A DNA stretch of 64,000 nucleotides from Pseudokineococcus lusitanus (GCF_003751265.1 NZ_RJKN01000001.1:186001-250000), one strand, 5' to 3'. Shown: positions 15,160 to 23,917, counted from the first letter of the stretch. Numbers and translations are program-made. Notes: generated by a model not told the origin, from the letters alone.

Positions 15160-15923
15160 TCGCCCACAGCGCGCCGGCGACGCCCGACCTCAACGCAACG
15201 CGCCGAGCCGTGCTGACCCGCCGGGTCCGCTGGGTCGTGGCCGTCACGATCACCTGGAACGTCGTCGAGGCCGTCGTGGCCCTCACCGCCGGCCACGTCG
15301 CGTCCTCGACCGCGCTGGTCGCCTTCGGGCTCGACTCCGTCGTCGAGGTGCTGTCGGCCGCCGCGGTCGCGTGGCAGTTCTCCGTCCCCGACCCGCAGGC
15401 CCGCGAGCGGGTCGCGATGCGCCTGATCGCGGTGTCCTTCGTCGGTCTGGCCCTGCTCGTGTCGGTCGACGCCGTCCGCACCCTGCTCGGCGCCGTCGAG
15501 CCCGAGCACGTCCGGGTCGGCATCGTCCTGGCCGCCCTCAGCCTGGCCGTCATGCCGTTCCTGTCGTGGTTCGAGCGCCGCACCGGCCGCGAGCTCGGCT
15601 CCGCCTCGGCCGTGGCCGACTCGAAGCAGACGCTGCTGTGCACCTACCTCTCGGCGGTCCTGCTCGTCGGGCTGCTGCTCAACGCCACCCTCGGCTGGAC
15701 CTGGGCCGGCCCCGTCGCCGCCCTGGTGATCGCCGCCGTCGCCCTCGGGGAGGCCCGGGGGGCCTGGCGCGGCGACGCCTGCTGCGCCCCCACCGCCCTG
15801 ACCACCACCCGCACCGACGACGGCGGCGGCGCAGGGAGCGCGTGCACCGACCCTTGCTGCTCCTCCGACGCAGGCGCCACGAGGCAGGCCACCCCGGTCC
15901 AGCTCTCGGCACGCCGGCCCTGA
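15156..15923 (+). CDS. CDF-like cation efflux transporter, copy 2
   Basis: A 255-residue paralogue of 3038-3889 with the same membrane motifs (FGLDSVVEVLSAAAVAW, DSKQTLLCTYLSAV). The aspartate of WADPIAAL in copy 1 is a glycine here (WAGPVAAL), which removes one acidic residue from the sixth helix. The tail is Cys-rich (DACCAP, CTDPCCSSD). It is coupled to the ArsR gene by a GTGA overlap. It probably exports a thiophilic divalent metal; the Asp/Gly change and different tail hint at different metal preference from copy 1. Confidence 0.78.
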   Translation: MIAHSAPATPDLNATRRAVLTRRVRWVVAVTITWNVVEAVVALTAGHVASSTALVAFGLDSVVEVLSAAAVAWQFSVPDPQARERVAMRLIAVSFVGLALLVSVDAVRTLLGAVEPEHVRVGIVLAALSLAVMPFLSWFERRTGRELGSASAVADSKQTLLCTYLSAVLLVGLLLNATLGWTWAGPVAALVIAAVALGEARGAWRGDACCAPTALTTTRTDDGGGAGSACTDPCCSSDAGATRQATPVQLSARRP

Positions 15924-15944
15924 CACCAGGCGCACGGCCGCCGG

Positions 15945-15974
15945 CACGGGGCCGACCCCGTCGACGACCCCGTG
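15945..15974. terminator. Convergent hairpin terminator
   Basis: CACGGGG (15945-15951) and CCCCGTG (15968-15974) flank a 16-base loop between the converging transporter and hydrolase genes. Confidence 0.45.
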
Positions 15975-15975
15975 A

Positions 15976-16818
15976 TCAGCGGCGCCGCACGTGCGCCAGG
16001 ACCGCCGCGACCACCGCGTCCGGCTCCCGCTCGGGCACCCAGTGGCCGGTCGGCAGCACCCGGTGCTCGTAGGGGCCGCGGACGAGGTCGGCGGTCCCCT
16101 CGACCGCCGCCCGGGCGTAGAAGGGGTCGTCGCGACCGGACAGGTAGGTCACGGGCACCCCGACCCGTCCGACGCCTCCGGAGAACGGGAGGGCGCGGTA
16201 CCAGCCGAGCGCCGCGGTGAGGCGGCCGCCCTCGCCGGCACGAAGTGCGTAGCCCGCGGCGAGCTCGTCGGCCAGGCCGGTGCGCCGCAGCGTCTCCCGC
16301 AGCCCCCGGCCGCCACGGCGCAGCAGCACCCGCTCGGGGAGCCACGGCACCTGGAAGCCGAGGACGTACGCCGAGCGCAGCAGCTGGTCGGACCGGGTGA
16401 CGGCGCCGACCATCGCCGCCGGGTGCGCCTGCGAGAGCGCCGTCAGCGACGCCACCCGGTCCGGGTGCCGCGCCGCCAGCGCCCACGCCACGACGCCGCC
16501 CCAGTCGTGACCGACGACGTGGGCGCGGGCCACGCCGACGGCGTCGAGCAGGGCGACCGCGTCGGCGACGAGCTCGGGCAGCGCGTACGGCCGCCGCCCG
16601 CGCGGCCGGGCACCCGGCGAGTACCCGCGCTGGTCCGGCGCCAGCACGCGCACCCCCGCGGCGGCGAGCCGGGGCGCGACGCCGTCCCAGGCCGACCGGT
16701 CCTGCGGGAAGCCGTGGAGGCACAGGGCGACCTGACCGCCGGTTACCTCCCCCGGCCGGCCGGCCGGGGCGGTGTCGGTGACGTCGAAGGTGAGGCCGTC
16801 GCGCCGGAAGGTGTCCAC
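15976..16818 (-). CDS. Alpha/beta hydrolase, epoxide-hydrolase-like
   Basis: A 280-residue alpha/beta hydrolase. The oxyanion region is LCLHGFPQDRSAWDG, the nucleophile elbow is GHDWGGVVAWALA (Asp nucleophile, as in epoxide hydrolases and dehalogenases), and the terminal histidine is in LPTGHWVPE. DQRGYSPGARP matches the epoxide hydrolase subgroup. The GTG at 16818 gives a normal N-terminus (VDTFRRDGLTFDV). It lies 66 bases after the aquaporin gene on the same strand and may be cotranscribed. Substrate is unknown. Confidence 0.85.
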   Translation of the reverse strand: MDTFRRDGLTFDVTDTAPAGRPGEVTGGQVALCLHGFPQDRSAWDGVAPRLAAAGVRVLAPDQRGYSPGARPRGRRPYALPELVADAVALLDAVGVARAHVVGHDWGGVVAWALAARHPDRVASLTALSQAHPAAMVGAVTRSDQLLRSAYVLGFQVPWLPERVLLRRGGRGLRETLRRTGLADELAAGYALRAGEGGRLTAALGWYRALPFSGGVGRVGVPVTYLSGRDDPFYARAAVEGTADLVRGPYEHRVLPTGHWVPEREPDAVVAAVLAHVRRR

Positions 16819-16883
16819 CGCCCCACCGTGCGGCCCGACGGCCCGGGCCGCCGCCCGGGCCGTCGGGTGCGTCGGACGAGGGG

Positions 16884-17660
16884 TCAGGCCGTGGGGGCCG
16901 ACGCCCGCCCGATGACCCGGTCGTAGAGGACCGCGGCCGCGATGCCGCCGACGACCGGCGCCAGCAGGTACAGCCAGGCGCTGCCGAGCTCGCCGCTGAC
17001 GAGCATGGGCCCGAGCGCGCGCACGGGGTTGACGGCGCCGCCGGTGACCGGCCCGCCGATGAGGACGGCAGCCGCGAGCGCGAAACCGATGCTCGTGCTC
17101 GCCGCCGCGCCCGAGGCCCGACGGTCGCTCGTCACGGCGATGATGACGAAGACGAGCAGGAAGGTGATGAGCGCCTCGACGAGGAAGGCGCGCCCGTCGG
17201 AGACGCCGTCCGCCGGGGCGGGTGCCCCGAGCGCCGCGACGGAGCGGGCGTCGGGACCGAAGGCCGCCCACGTGGCGAGGGCGGCCAGGACGGCGCCGGC
17301 GAGCTGGAAGCCGACGTAGACCGGCACGGCGCGCCAGGCGAACTTGCCGGTGACCGCGAGGCCGAGCGTGACGGCCGGGTTGAGGTGGGCCCCGCTGACG
17401 TGCCCGAGCGCCCCGACGAGCGCCGCGAGGACGAAGCCGAAGGCGAGCGCGATGGCGAGGCTGTCCGGCGGCGCCCCGCCGATGGCGGTGCCGAGCGTGG
17501 CGGCGACGGCCGTGGCCGTCCCGGTGAAGACGAGGAAGAAGGCGCCGATCATCTCGGCGAGTCCCGCCCGCGTGAGGTTGAGCGTGCCCGTCGCCTCGTC
17601 GGCGGAGGACGTCCGCGGGTCCGCCGCGTCCTCGAAGGACGTGTCGCGTCGTCGTGCCAT
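16884..17660 (-). CDS. MIP-family aquaporin / glycerol facilitator
   Basis: A 258-residue channel with six spans and the two half-helix motifs: HLNPAVTLG (NPA) and GGAVNPVRALGP (NPV instead of NPA). That substitution is common in bacterial AqpZ-like and solute-permeable MIPs and affects pore selectivity. The start ATG 17660 follows a good GAGGAG site. It is the first gene before the hydrolase. A short palindrome lies just upstream (17681-17691). Confidence 0.9.
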   Translation of the reverse strand: MARRRDTSFEDAADPRTSSADEATGTLNLTRAGLAEMIGAFFLVFTGTATAVAATLGTAIGGAPPDSLAIALAFGFVLAALVGALGHVSGAHLNPAVTLGLAVTGKFAWRAVPVYVGFQLAGAVLAALATWAAFGPDARSVAALGAPAPADGVSDGRAFLVEALITFLLVFVIIAVTSDRRASGAAASTSIGFALAAAVLIGGPVTGGAVNPVRALGPMLVSGELGSAWLYLLAPVVGGIAAAVLYDRVIGRASAPTA

Positions 17661-17680
17661 GGGGGTGCGCTCCTCGTGCT

Positions 17681-17691
17681 TTACGGCGTAA
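17681..17691. promoter_or_regulatory. Palindrome upstream of the aquaporin gene
   Basis: TTACGGCGTAA is an 11-bp dyad, and another CGTAA half-site occurs at 17713-17717. It may be an operator for the aquaporin promoter. Confidence 0.3.
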
Positions 17692-17815
17692 GCCAGAACA
17701 GGTCGCACGGACCGTAAGTGCCACCGGGCCGCGGCGCGCGGCGGAGGCGTCACCCGGGCGGGTGGCGCCCTCCGGGAGGGCGCCGGTGAGGCTCGCCGCG
17801 CGGCACGATGCCGCC

Positions 17816-17977
17816 GTGAGCGCTGCCGACCCCTCCTCGCCCCTCGTCGTCGTCCTGCCGCACGTGGGCGAGGCGCTCGTCGCGGCGCCCGTGGCCGTCC
17901 TGGTCGTCGCGGCGGCCGTCGGCGTGGTGCTGCAGGTGCGCGAGCGGCGGCGGCGGGCGGCGTCGCGCCGGCCCTGA
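17816..17977 (+). CDS. Small predicted membrane protein (53 aa)
   Basis: The frame from GTG 17816 encodes one hydrophobic helix (LVAAPVAVLVVAAAVGVVL) followed by a basic end (RERRRRAASRRP), which is a sensible single-span topology. It lies in the gap between the divergent aquaporin gene and the converging CDF gene. No ribosome-binding site stands out and no family is recognised, so it is a moderate candidate only. Confidence 0.4.
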   Translation: MSAADPSSPLVVVLPHVGEALVAAPVAVLVVAAAVGVVLQVRERRRRAASRRP

Positions 17978-18027
17978 CCGCCCGCGTCGGGCCCGGGCCC
18001 GCTCCGGCGGACGGCGGGCGACCGCCC

Positions 18028-18960
18028 TCAGGGGTGGGCGTGCTCCTCGTGCCCGTGGTGGGACAGCGGCTCGAGCTGGAACGTCGAGTGGTGCACCGCC
18101 ACGGCGAAGTGCTCGGCCACGCACCGCTGGAGCACGTCGAGCACCTGGGGCGCGTGCCCGTCGTGGAAGCAGCCGTCGTCGAGGACGACGTGGGCGGAGA
18201 GCACGGGGAGCCCGCTGACGATCTCCGAGGCGTGGAGGTCGTGGACCCCCCGGACGTGCGGCAGCGCCAGCAGGTGCCCGCGGACGTCGTCGAGGTCCAG
18301 GTCCCGCGGGACGGCCTCGAGGAGGACCCCCGTCGTCTCGCGGAGGATCGACAGCGTGCGGGGCACGACGAGGGCGACGACGACGAAGGACGCGACGGCG
18401 TCGGCCCGCTGCCACCCGGTGAGCAGGACGACGAGCGCGGACACGAGCACGGCCACGGACCCCACGCCGTCGGCGAGCACCTCGAGGAAGGCCGCCCGGG
18501 TGTTGACGCTCGCCCCCCGCCCGCGGGCCAGCACGGCGAGCCCGACGACGTTGACCGCCAGGCCCACGGCGCCGAAGACGAGCACGAGGCCGGCCGCCAC
18601 CTCGGGCGGCTCGGCGAGGCGCCGGACCGCCTCGACGGCCACGAGGACGCCGACGGCGAGGAGCAGCCCCGCCTGGACGGTGGCGCCGAGCACCTCGGCG
18701 CGGCGCAGCCCCCACGTGCGCCGCGACGTCGGCGGGCGCAGCGCCAGGGTGGCCGCGAGGACGGCGATGCCGAGCCCGACGACGTCGGTGAGCATGTGCG
18801 CGGCGTCGGCCAGCAGCGCGAGGCTGCCGGTGACGAGCCCGCCGACCACCTGGACGACCATGACGGTCGCCGTGAGGCCGAGGACGACGAGCAGGCGGCG
18901 GCGCTGGTCCTGCGCGCCGTCGGGCCCGGCCGAGGGGCCGTGGTGGTGCCCCGCGCCCAT
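18028..18960 (-). CDS. Cation diffusion facilitator (CzcD/ZitB-like)
   Basis: A 310-residue CDF transporter with His-rich ends (GAGHHHG, SHHGHEEHAHP). The zinc-site residues are visible in ALLADAAHMLTDVVGLGIAV (helix 2, H and D) and EVLADGVGSVAVLVSALV (helix 5, first Asp). The cytoplasmic domain is included. This family exports Zn, Cd or Co in exchange for protons. ATG 18960 precedes the His-rich N-terminus. It is unrelated in detail to the shorter transporters at 3038 and 15156, which lack this His-rich loop pattern. Confidence 0.9.
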   Translation of the reverse strand: MGAGHHHGPSAGPDGAQDQRRRLLVVLGLTATVMVVQVVGGLVTGSLALLADAAHMLTDVVGLGIAVLAATLALRPPTSRRTWGLRRAEVLGATVQAGLLLAVGVLVAVEAVRRLAEPPEVAAGLVLVFGAVGLAVNVVGLAVLARGRGASVNTRAAFLEVLADGVGSVAVLVSALVVLLTGWQRADAVASFVVVALVVPRTLSILRETTGVLLEAVPRDLDLDDVRGHLLALPHVRGVHDLHASEIVSGLPVLSAHVVLDDGCFHDGHAPQVLDVLQRCVAEHFAVAVHHSTFQLEPLSHHGHEEHAHP

Positions 18961-19041
18961 CAGGCCGCCCCGGCGCCGTGCGTCACGCCGACGATCCAAC
19001 CACCGGGGGCGGTGCCGGGGCGGTGCGCCCCCGCCGTCGGG

Positions 19042-20397
19042 TCAGGCGCGGTCGCGCACCCAGGCGAGCGGTCGGCGGACGGTCGAGAGCGGGCCGAAGC
19101 CGCGGCGGTAGGAGCTGGTGCGGATCGAGCCCACCTGGAAGAGGACGAACACCACGAGCCAGAGCAGGCGCGCCTGCGCGGGGGCGGTGAGGAGCAGGAC
19201 GGCGGCGGCCACGACGAGCGCCCCGACCTCCACGGCGACGACCGCGGCCAACGAGCCCGGCGCCAGCCAGGGCGCGCGCCCGTCCCACGCGCCGCCGCCC
19301 GGCCGGCTGCGGAGGTGCAGCACCGTGGGTGCCGCCGCGCTGACGACCGCCGCCGTGCCGAGGACGGCGCCCGCGAGGGGCCCCGCTCCCCCGCCGACGG
19401 CGACGGTGGCGTAGGCGCCGAGCACCGCGAGCGCGCCCGCGACGTCCCAGACCTTCCAGTCGGCCCACGACGAGGCGGGGCGGTCCCGGGCGACGACGAG
19501 GGACGCGGGCTCCGCCGGGACGGCGGCCGTCGTGCCCTCGGCCCGCAGCAGGCCGGCGTGCTGGAGCAGGAGGCCGACGTGCGCCCGGCGCTGCAGGCCG
19601 GCCGCCGGGGGCTCGCCCCGGCCGCGCAGGAACGTCGTGGCCTCGAGCGCCCACGCCGTGCAGACGGTGGCCGTGTAGGTGGCGAGCACGGTGACGACGA
19701 GGAGCAGGCCCAGGACCGCGGGCAGCTCGCCCTGCGAGGCGGCGTGGTAGCCCGCCCAGACGCGCAGCCCGTAGCCGAGGGGGATGCACAGCAGCACGGG
19801 CAGGCCGAGCCGGCGCGCGTCGGTGCTGCCCGGCACGACGTCGGGCCCGCGGCGGATGCGCTCGCGGCACACCTCGTAGGTGCCCGAGACGAGCACGAGG
19901 AGGACGAGGAAGGCGACGGCGGCCTGACCGGCGGCGCCGGGCAGCCAGACCGCGAGGCCGACGGCGAGGACGACGCGGGCGACGAGGCTCCCCCAGACGA
20001 CCGCGGCCCGCAGCGGGGTCCAAGGGAAGGTCAGCCGGCCCCGGTGCGTCTTCTCCGGGTGGGCGGCGTCGGCCGCGCGGTCGCGGAGGTCGTTGAGCTG
20101 GTAGCGGGCCTGGTAGGCGAGGACCTCGACGAGCAGCCACAGGACGACGAGCTGGCCGAGCAGCGCGCCCGTGGGCAGCCGGCCCTCCGCGACGACGGCC
20201 ACGGCCGCGCCCAGCGGCACCAGCGGCAGCTTGAGGAGCACCTCCCGGGCCCGCGGCATCAGCGCGCGGGAGACGACCTGGCCGCGCGTGCTGCGCAGCT
20301 CCTCCGTCGTCGGTCCCACGTCGTGCCCCCGCCCCTCCGGTGACGGCTCGTCGCCGTCCGCCCGGCTCCCGACCGCCATGACCCCCGTCGCGCTCAC
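19042..20397 (-). CDS. UbiA-like prenyltransferase-family membrane protein
   Basis: A 451-residue integral membrane protein. The segment AYQARYQLNDLRDRAADAAH (about residues 92-111) contains the NDxxDR motif of UbiA prenyltransferases, and HPEKTHRGRL resembles the loop after it. The second aspartate-rich motif of UbiA is not clear, so catalytic ability is uncertain. About nine to ten hydrophobic helices follow, more than the family core. It stands alone between a CDF gene and a divergent HAD gene. Function is not known; a polyprenyl-linked role is possible. Confidence 0.6.
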   Translation of the reverse strand: MSATGVMAVGSRADGDEPSPEGRGHDVGPTTEELRSTRGQVVSRALMPRAREVLLKLPLVPLGAAVAVVAEGRLPTGALLGQLVVLWLLVEVLAYQARYQLNDLRDRAADAAHPEKTHRGRLTFPWTPLRAAVVWGSLVARVVLAVGLAVWLPGAAGQAAVAFLVLLVLVSGTYEVCRERIRRGPDVVPGSTDARRLGLPVLLCIPLGYGLRVWAGYHAASQGELPAVLGLLLVVTVLATYTATVCTAWALEATTFLRGRGEPPAAGLQRRAHVGLLLQHAGLLRAEGTTAAVPAEPASLVVARDRPASSWADWKVWDVAGALAVLGAYATVAVGGGAGPLAGAVLGTAAVVSAAAPTVLHLRSRPGGGAWDGRAPWLAPGSLAAVVAVEVGALVVAAAVLLLTAPAQARLLWLVVFVLFQVGSIRTSSYRRGFGPLSTVRRPLAWVRDRA

Positions 20398-20544
20398 GGT
20401 CAGTCACCGTAGGGGCCGCCGCCGACCGCCGGGGCCGTCCGTCGGGACGTCACCCGTGAGGACCACCGGCGTTCACGAGGACGACGCAGCGCTGTCGTCG
20501 CCCTGGGCCATCATCGGCGCGACCACCGTGCCCTGGAGGACCCC

Positions 20545-22032
20545 GTGCCCGTGCCCGACCACCTCGTGTCCACCGACTGCTTCGACACGGTCATCACCCG
20601 CGCCCTCGGCGAGCCCCGCCAGGTCGGGTACGTCGTCGCGGCGCGCCTGCGCGCCGCCGGGGTCGTCGACGTCGACGGCGAGGAGTACGTCGAGGCGCGC
20701 GAGCGCGGCGAGCACCTGGCACGGCGGCGGCGCGGGCCGGGCCGGTCGCTGGCCGACGTCGCCGCCGAGACGGTCGAGCTCCTCGGCCTGCCGGCGACGG
20801 CCGCCGGCGACCTGCTCGCGGCCGAGCTCGACGTCGAGGCGGAGCTCACCCGCGAGGTGCCGGGCAGCGCGGCCGACCTGTCCGCGCGGAGGGGCGGGGG
20901 CGCACGGGTGGCGTTCCTCTCCGACACCCCCCTCACCGGGCCCCAGCTGGACGTCCTGCTGCGCCGCTGCGGCGTGGTGGGCGAGGGCGACCTCGTGTGG
21001 ACCTCGAGCGACCTGGCGGCGGAGAAGGGCGAGGGCGAGGCCTACGCGGCGGTCGTCGGCGCGCTGGGCGGCCGCCCCTCCCGGTGGGAGCACCGCGGCG
21101 ACAACCGCCGCTCGGACGTCCTCATGGCGCGGCTGTCCGGCGTCGAGGCGACGTGGGCGCCCGCCGCGGCCCTGACGCCGGACGAGCACCGGCTGGACGC
21201 CGCGGCCGCGGCCACCGGCGGCACCTCCTCGGCGCTCGCCGGTGCGGCGCGCCTCGCCCGCCTGCGCCTGGCGGCGGACGGTCGGGGGGACGACCGCACC
21301 GGCACGGCCACCGCCGTCGTCGCGCCCCTCCTCGTCGGCTACGCGCTCTGGGCGCTGGGACGGGCCCGGGCGGCCGGCGCCCCCGCCCTGCGGGTCGTCG
21401 GCGCCCCGGTGGGGACGACGTCGCTCGAGGAGGTGCTCGCGGCGCTGGCGCCCGTCGTCGCCCCCGACCTGCGCCTGCTCCGCGGGGACGACGACGCCGT
21501 CGCGGGCGAGGTGCGGCTGCACCCGCCGCACGTCCGGGGCGACGCGCCCGGCCTGCGGCTCGTCCGCGACGTCGGCGGGCGCCCCGACGACGGCTCGGCC
21601 GGGTGGCTGCGGGACGACACGGCCGGCACCGGGGTGGTCGAGCCGGTCCTCGACGCGGCCCTGCTCGTGGCCGGCCTCGCCGCGGCGCCGCACCCCGGCC
21701 CGGGCCTCGTGGCCGCGGAGCTCGCCCGGGTGCTCGGCCGGCTGCCCGAGCTGCGGCCCGGTGCGGACCTGCGCGGCCCCGTCCTGCGGGTCGCCCGTCG
21801 CCTCGCGGACGCGCCCACGCCCGAGGAGGCGCGGGCCTGGGCCGGCGTGCTGCCTGCCGCGACCGCCTGGCCGGCCGCGCGGCGCGCCGCCGCTCCGCGC
21901 GCGAGGCGGACCGTGCTCCGGGCCGCCGACCGGGCGGCGGGCGGCGCCGGTCTCGTCCGCCACAAGGTCCGCCGCGCGGCGGCGGTCCTCGGCGCCCGGC
22001 GCCGGTGGCGCGGGGTCAGTCGCGGAGGGTGA
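20545..22032 (+). CDS. HAD-superfamily protein (COG5610-like)
   Basis: A 495-residue protein. The N-terminus has DCFDTVITR (HAD motif I region, about residues 11-19), VAFLSDTPLTGPQLDVLL (motif II region) and EHRGDNRRSDVLMARL (motif IV region), matching the predicted HAD hydrolases found near cell-surface glycan genes. A long C-terminal part (from about residue 230) contains LVGYALWALGRARAAGA and resembles no domain I know. The 3' end overlaps the converging methionine aminopeptidase gene by 17 bases. Substrate unknown. Confidence 0.7.
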   Translation: MPVPDHLVSTDCFDTVITRALGEPRQVGYVVAARLRAAGVVDVDGEEYVEARERGEHLARRRRGPGRSLADVAAETVELLGLPATAAGDLLAAELDVEAELTREVPGSAADLSARRGGGARVAFLSDTPLTGPQLDVLLRRCGVVGEGDLVWTSSDLAAEKGEGEAYAAVVGALGGRPSRWEHRGDNRRSDVLMARLSGVEATWAPAAALTPDEHRLDAAAAATGGTSSALAGAARLARLRLAADGRGDDRTGTATAVVAPLLVGYALWALGRARAAGAPALRVVGAPVGTTSLEEVLAALAPVVAPDLRLLRGDDDAVAGEVRLHPPHVRGDAPGLRLVRDVGGRPDDGSAGWLRDDTAGTGVVEPVLDAALLVAGLAAAPHPGPGLVAAELARVLGRLPELRPGADLRGPVLRVARRLADAPTPEEARAWAGVLPAATAWPAARRAAAPRARRTVLRAADRAAGGAGLVRHKVRRAAAVLGARRRWRGVSRGG

Positions 22033-22786
22033 GGACCTCCGGCCCGTCCGGGGTGACGACGCACGTGTGCTCGACGTGGACGCCCCGGCCGCCGGTGGCG
22101 CTGCGGAGGGTCCAGCCGTCGTCGTCCGTGACGAGCTCGTCGGTGTCGACCATGACCCACGGCTCCAGCGCGACGAGCAGGCCCGGCTTGATCGGCATGC
22201 CGCGCCGGGCGCGGCCGTCGTTGGGCACGTGCGGCTCCTGGTGCATGGTGCGCCCGACGCCGTGGCCGCCGAAGTCGGTGTTGACGCGGTAGCCGGCCCC
22301 GCGGAGGACGCCGCCGATGGCCGCCGAGACGTCGCCGAGACGGTTGCCGACCCGCAGGGCGTCGATGCCCGCGGCCAGCGCCTCGTCCGTCGTGTCGATC
22401 ATGTGCTGCTCGGCCGGGGTCGGCTCGGCCCCGACGACGACCGTCAGCGCCGAGTCGGCCACCCAGCCCTCGACCTCGACCGCCAGGTCGAGGCTCAGCA
22501 GGTCGCCGCGCTGCAGCCGGTACGGGTGCGGCCGGCCGTGGAGGACCGCGTCGTTGACCGACGTGCAGATCCAGTGCGCGAAGGGGCCGCGGCCGAAGGA
22601 GGGCGCGTAGTCGACGTAGCAGGACGTCGCGCCGGCCTCCGCGATGCGGCGGGCGACGAGGGCGTCGACGTCCATGAGGTCGGTGCCGACGCCCACGGAG
22701 TCGCGCAGCTCGGCGAGGACACCGGCGACGAAGCGGCCGGCCGGGCGCGCCCGCTCGACCTCGGCGGGGCTGAGGAGCTCGATCAC
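22016..22786 (-). CDS. map: Methionine aminopeptidase, type I
   Basis: A 256-residue metallopeptidase that removes the initiator methionine from new proteins. The metal ligands are recognisable: Asp in LLSLDLAVEVEGWVADSALT (two Asp), His in GHGVGRTMHQEPHV, and Glu in LVALEPWVMV and HVEHTCVVT. The substrate histidine is in PFAHWICTSVNDAVLHG. Length is normal. The window may not hold the only copy, since actinomycetes often carry several. It stands alone, converging with the HAD gene. Confidence 0.92.
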   Translation of the reverse strand: MIELLSPAEVERARPAGRFVAGVLAELRDSVGVGTDLMDVDALVARRIAEAGATSCYVDYAPSFGRGPFAHWICTSVNDAVLHGRPHPYRLQRGDLLSLDLAVEVEGWVADSALTVVVGAEPTPAEQHMIDTTDEALAAGIDALRVGNRLGDVSAAIGGVLRGAGYRVNTDFGGHGVGRTMHQEPHVPNDGRARRGMPIKPGLLVALEPWVMVDTDELVTDDDGWTLRSATGGRGVHVEHTCVVTPDGPEVLTLRD

Positions 22787-22885
22787 GGCGTCGACGCTAG
22801 CGCGCCCGGCCCGGACGTCCGGACCGGGCGGCGGCGGGGCGGCGCGGCCCGCACGAGCGCGCCGCCCCCCGCTCGACCCGTCGGG

Positions 22886-23437
22886 TCAGGCGCGGAAGAC
22901 CCGGTCGGCCAGGGCGGTGGCCCGGTTGCTCGGGCGCTGCTGCTCGCCGGCGAAGGAGCTGATGCCGACGAGGGCCCCGGTGAGCGAGGGGATGACCCAC
23001 TGCAGGGCGTGCAGCTGGCGCTGGGCGTCGGCGACGTCGGGCGGCGTCGCGGCGGTGGGGCTCGTCCCGGCGGCGACGGGGACGTCGGTGCGCTGCGAGA
23101 CGACCTTGCCGAGCTTGCGGCTGTAGGCCGTGACGCCGAGGGCGGCGACCGTGAGGACGGTCTTGGTGACGCTCATCGTCGCCACGCTGGGCTGGTCGGT
23201 GATGCGGTCGCGGTTGCCGATCACCTGGCCGACGCTGCCGACGAGGTGGGCGCCGATGGCGGCGGCGTTGACCGGCGTCCACCGGTCCCAGCCGACGTTG
23301 GCGACCTTGCCCGCCTCGCGGGGGTCCCCGGGCGCGGCCGCGGCGGCGTTGAGGGCCACCGCGTTGGCGAGCGTGCCGCCGAACCAGGCGGCGAGGCCGA
23401 CGTCGTGCAGGACGCGGGAGACGGTGCTGGGTGCCAC
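22886..23437 (-). CDS. Hypothetical membrane protein
   Basis: A 183-residue protein with several hydrophobic stretches (VGLAAWFGGTLANAVALNAA, AAIGAHLVGSVGQVIG, KTVLTVAALGVTAYSRKLG, WVIPSLTGALVGISSFAGE). I recognise the pattern from actinobacterial hypothetical proteins but know no function. GTG 23437 follows a strong GGAGG, which decides the start. It lies upstream of the methionine aminopeptidase gene in the same direction but with a 100-base gap. Confidence 0.7.
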   Translation of the reverse strand: MAPSTVSRVLHDVGLAAWFGGTLANAVALNAAAAAPGDPREAGKVANVGWDRWTPVNAAAIGAHLVGSVGQVIGNRDRITDQPSVATMSVTKTVLTVAALGVTAYSRKLGKVVSQRTDVPVAAGTSPTAATPPDVADAQRQLHALQWVIPSLTGALVGISSFAGEQQRPSNRATALADRVFRA

Positions 23438-23556
23438 GGTGAGACCTCCGGGTGGGGGCGGGTCGACCCCCGTGGCCGGCCCGTCGTCGTCCACCCTGCG
23501 CGCCGCCCGCCGGGGCCGCACGGCGAGACCGGGCCGGCGCCGGCGGCGGGCCGGGG

Positions 23557-23796
23557 TCAGTCCTTGGCGCGGAGGGCGGTGCGGCGGAGCACGAGGCCGT
23601 CGTCGGTGAGCTGCTTCTGCCGCCACACGAGCAGCCCCATGGTCACGCCGAAGGCGATGAGCACCCACCCGCCGTACGTCGCGGGCCGCATGACGGCGAG
23701 GACGACGCCCCCGACGAGGGCGACGACCCCGAGCACCGCGACGAGGCGGCGGACGAGGACGGTCAGCGTCGACTGGTAGATCTCGTTGGTGCTCAC
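23557..23796 (-). CDS. Small hypothetical membrane protein (79 aa)
   Basis: A 79-residue protein with two transmembrane segments (LVAVLGVVALVGGVVLAV and GGWVLIAFGVTMGLLVW) and a charged C-terminus (RQKQLTDDGLVLRR). The GTG at 23796 begins VSTNEIYQSTLTVLVRR. No family or function is recognised. It lies between a membrane protein gene and the SatD-like regulator, which is divergent. Confidence 0.65.
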   Translation of the reverse strand: MSTNEIYQSTLTVLVRRLVAVLGVVALVGGVVLAVMRPATYGGWVLIAFGVTMGLLVWRQKQLTDDGLVLRRTALRAKD

Positions 23797-23866
23797 GGGC
23801 GCGAGGGTAGAGGGCGGGGTCCCCGGCGGCCCCCGGGCGGCCCGAGCCGGGCGCGTCACGGCCGTG

Positions 23867-23914
23867 GGTCAAGCCCTCGGGCTTGACCTGGCACCATCAA
23901 GCACCCAGGCTTGA
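23867..23914. promoter_or_regulatory. Two palindromic operators upstream of the SatD-like gene
   Basis: GGTCAAGCCC-TC-GGGCTTGACC (23867-23888) is a perfect 10-bp dyad. TCAAGC (23897-23902) and GCTTGA (23909-23914) form a second dyad with a 6-base spacer. Both share TCAAGC/GCTTGA and end four bases before the start codon. This is a strong tandem operator candidate, probably for the encoded helix-turn-helix protein. Confidence 0.65.
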
Positions 23915-23917
23915 CCG

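Noticed and set aside
18034-20343. Long plus-strand open frame across the CDF and UbiA-like genes
   Set aside because: Glu/Gly/Arg-rich translation antisense to clear membrane proteins.
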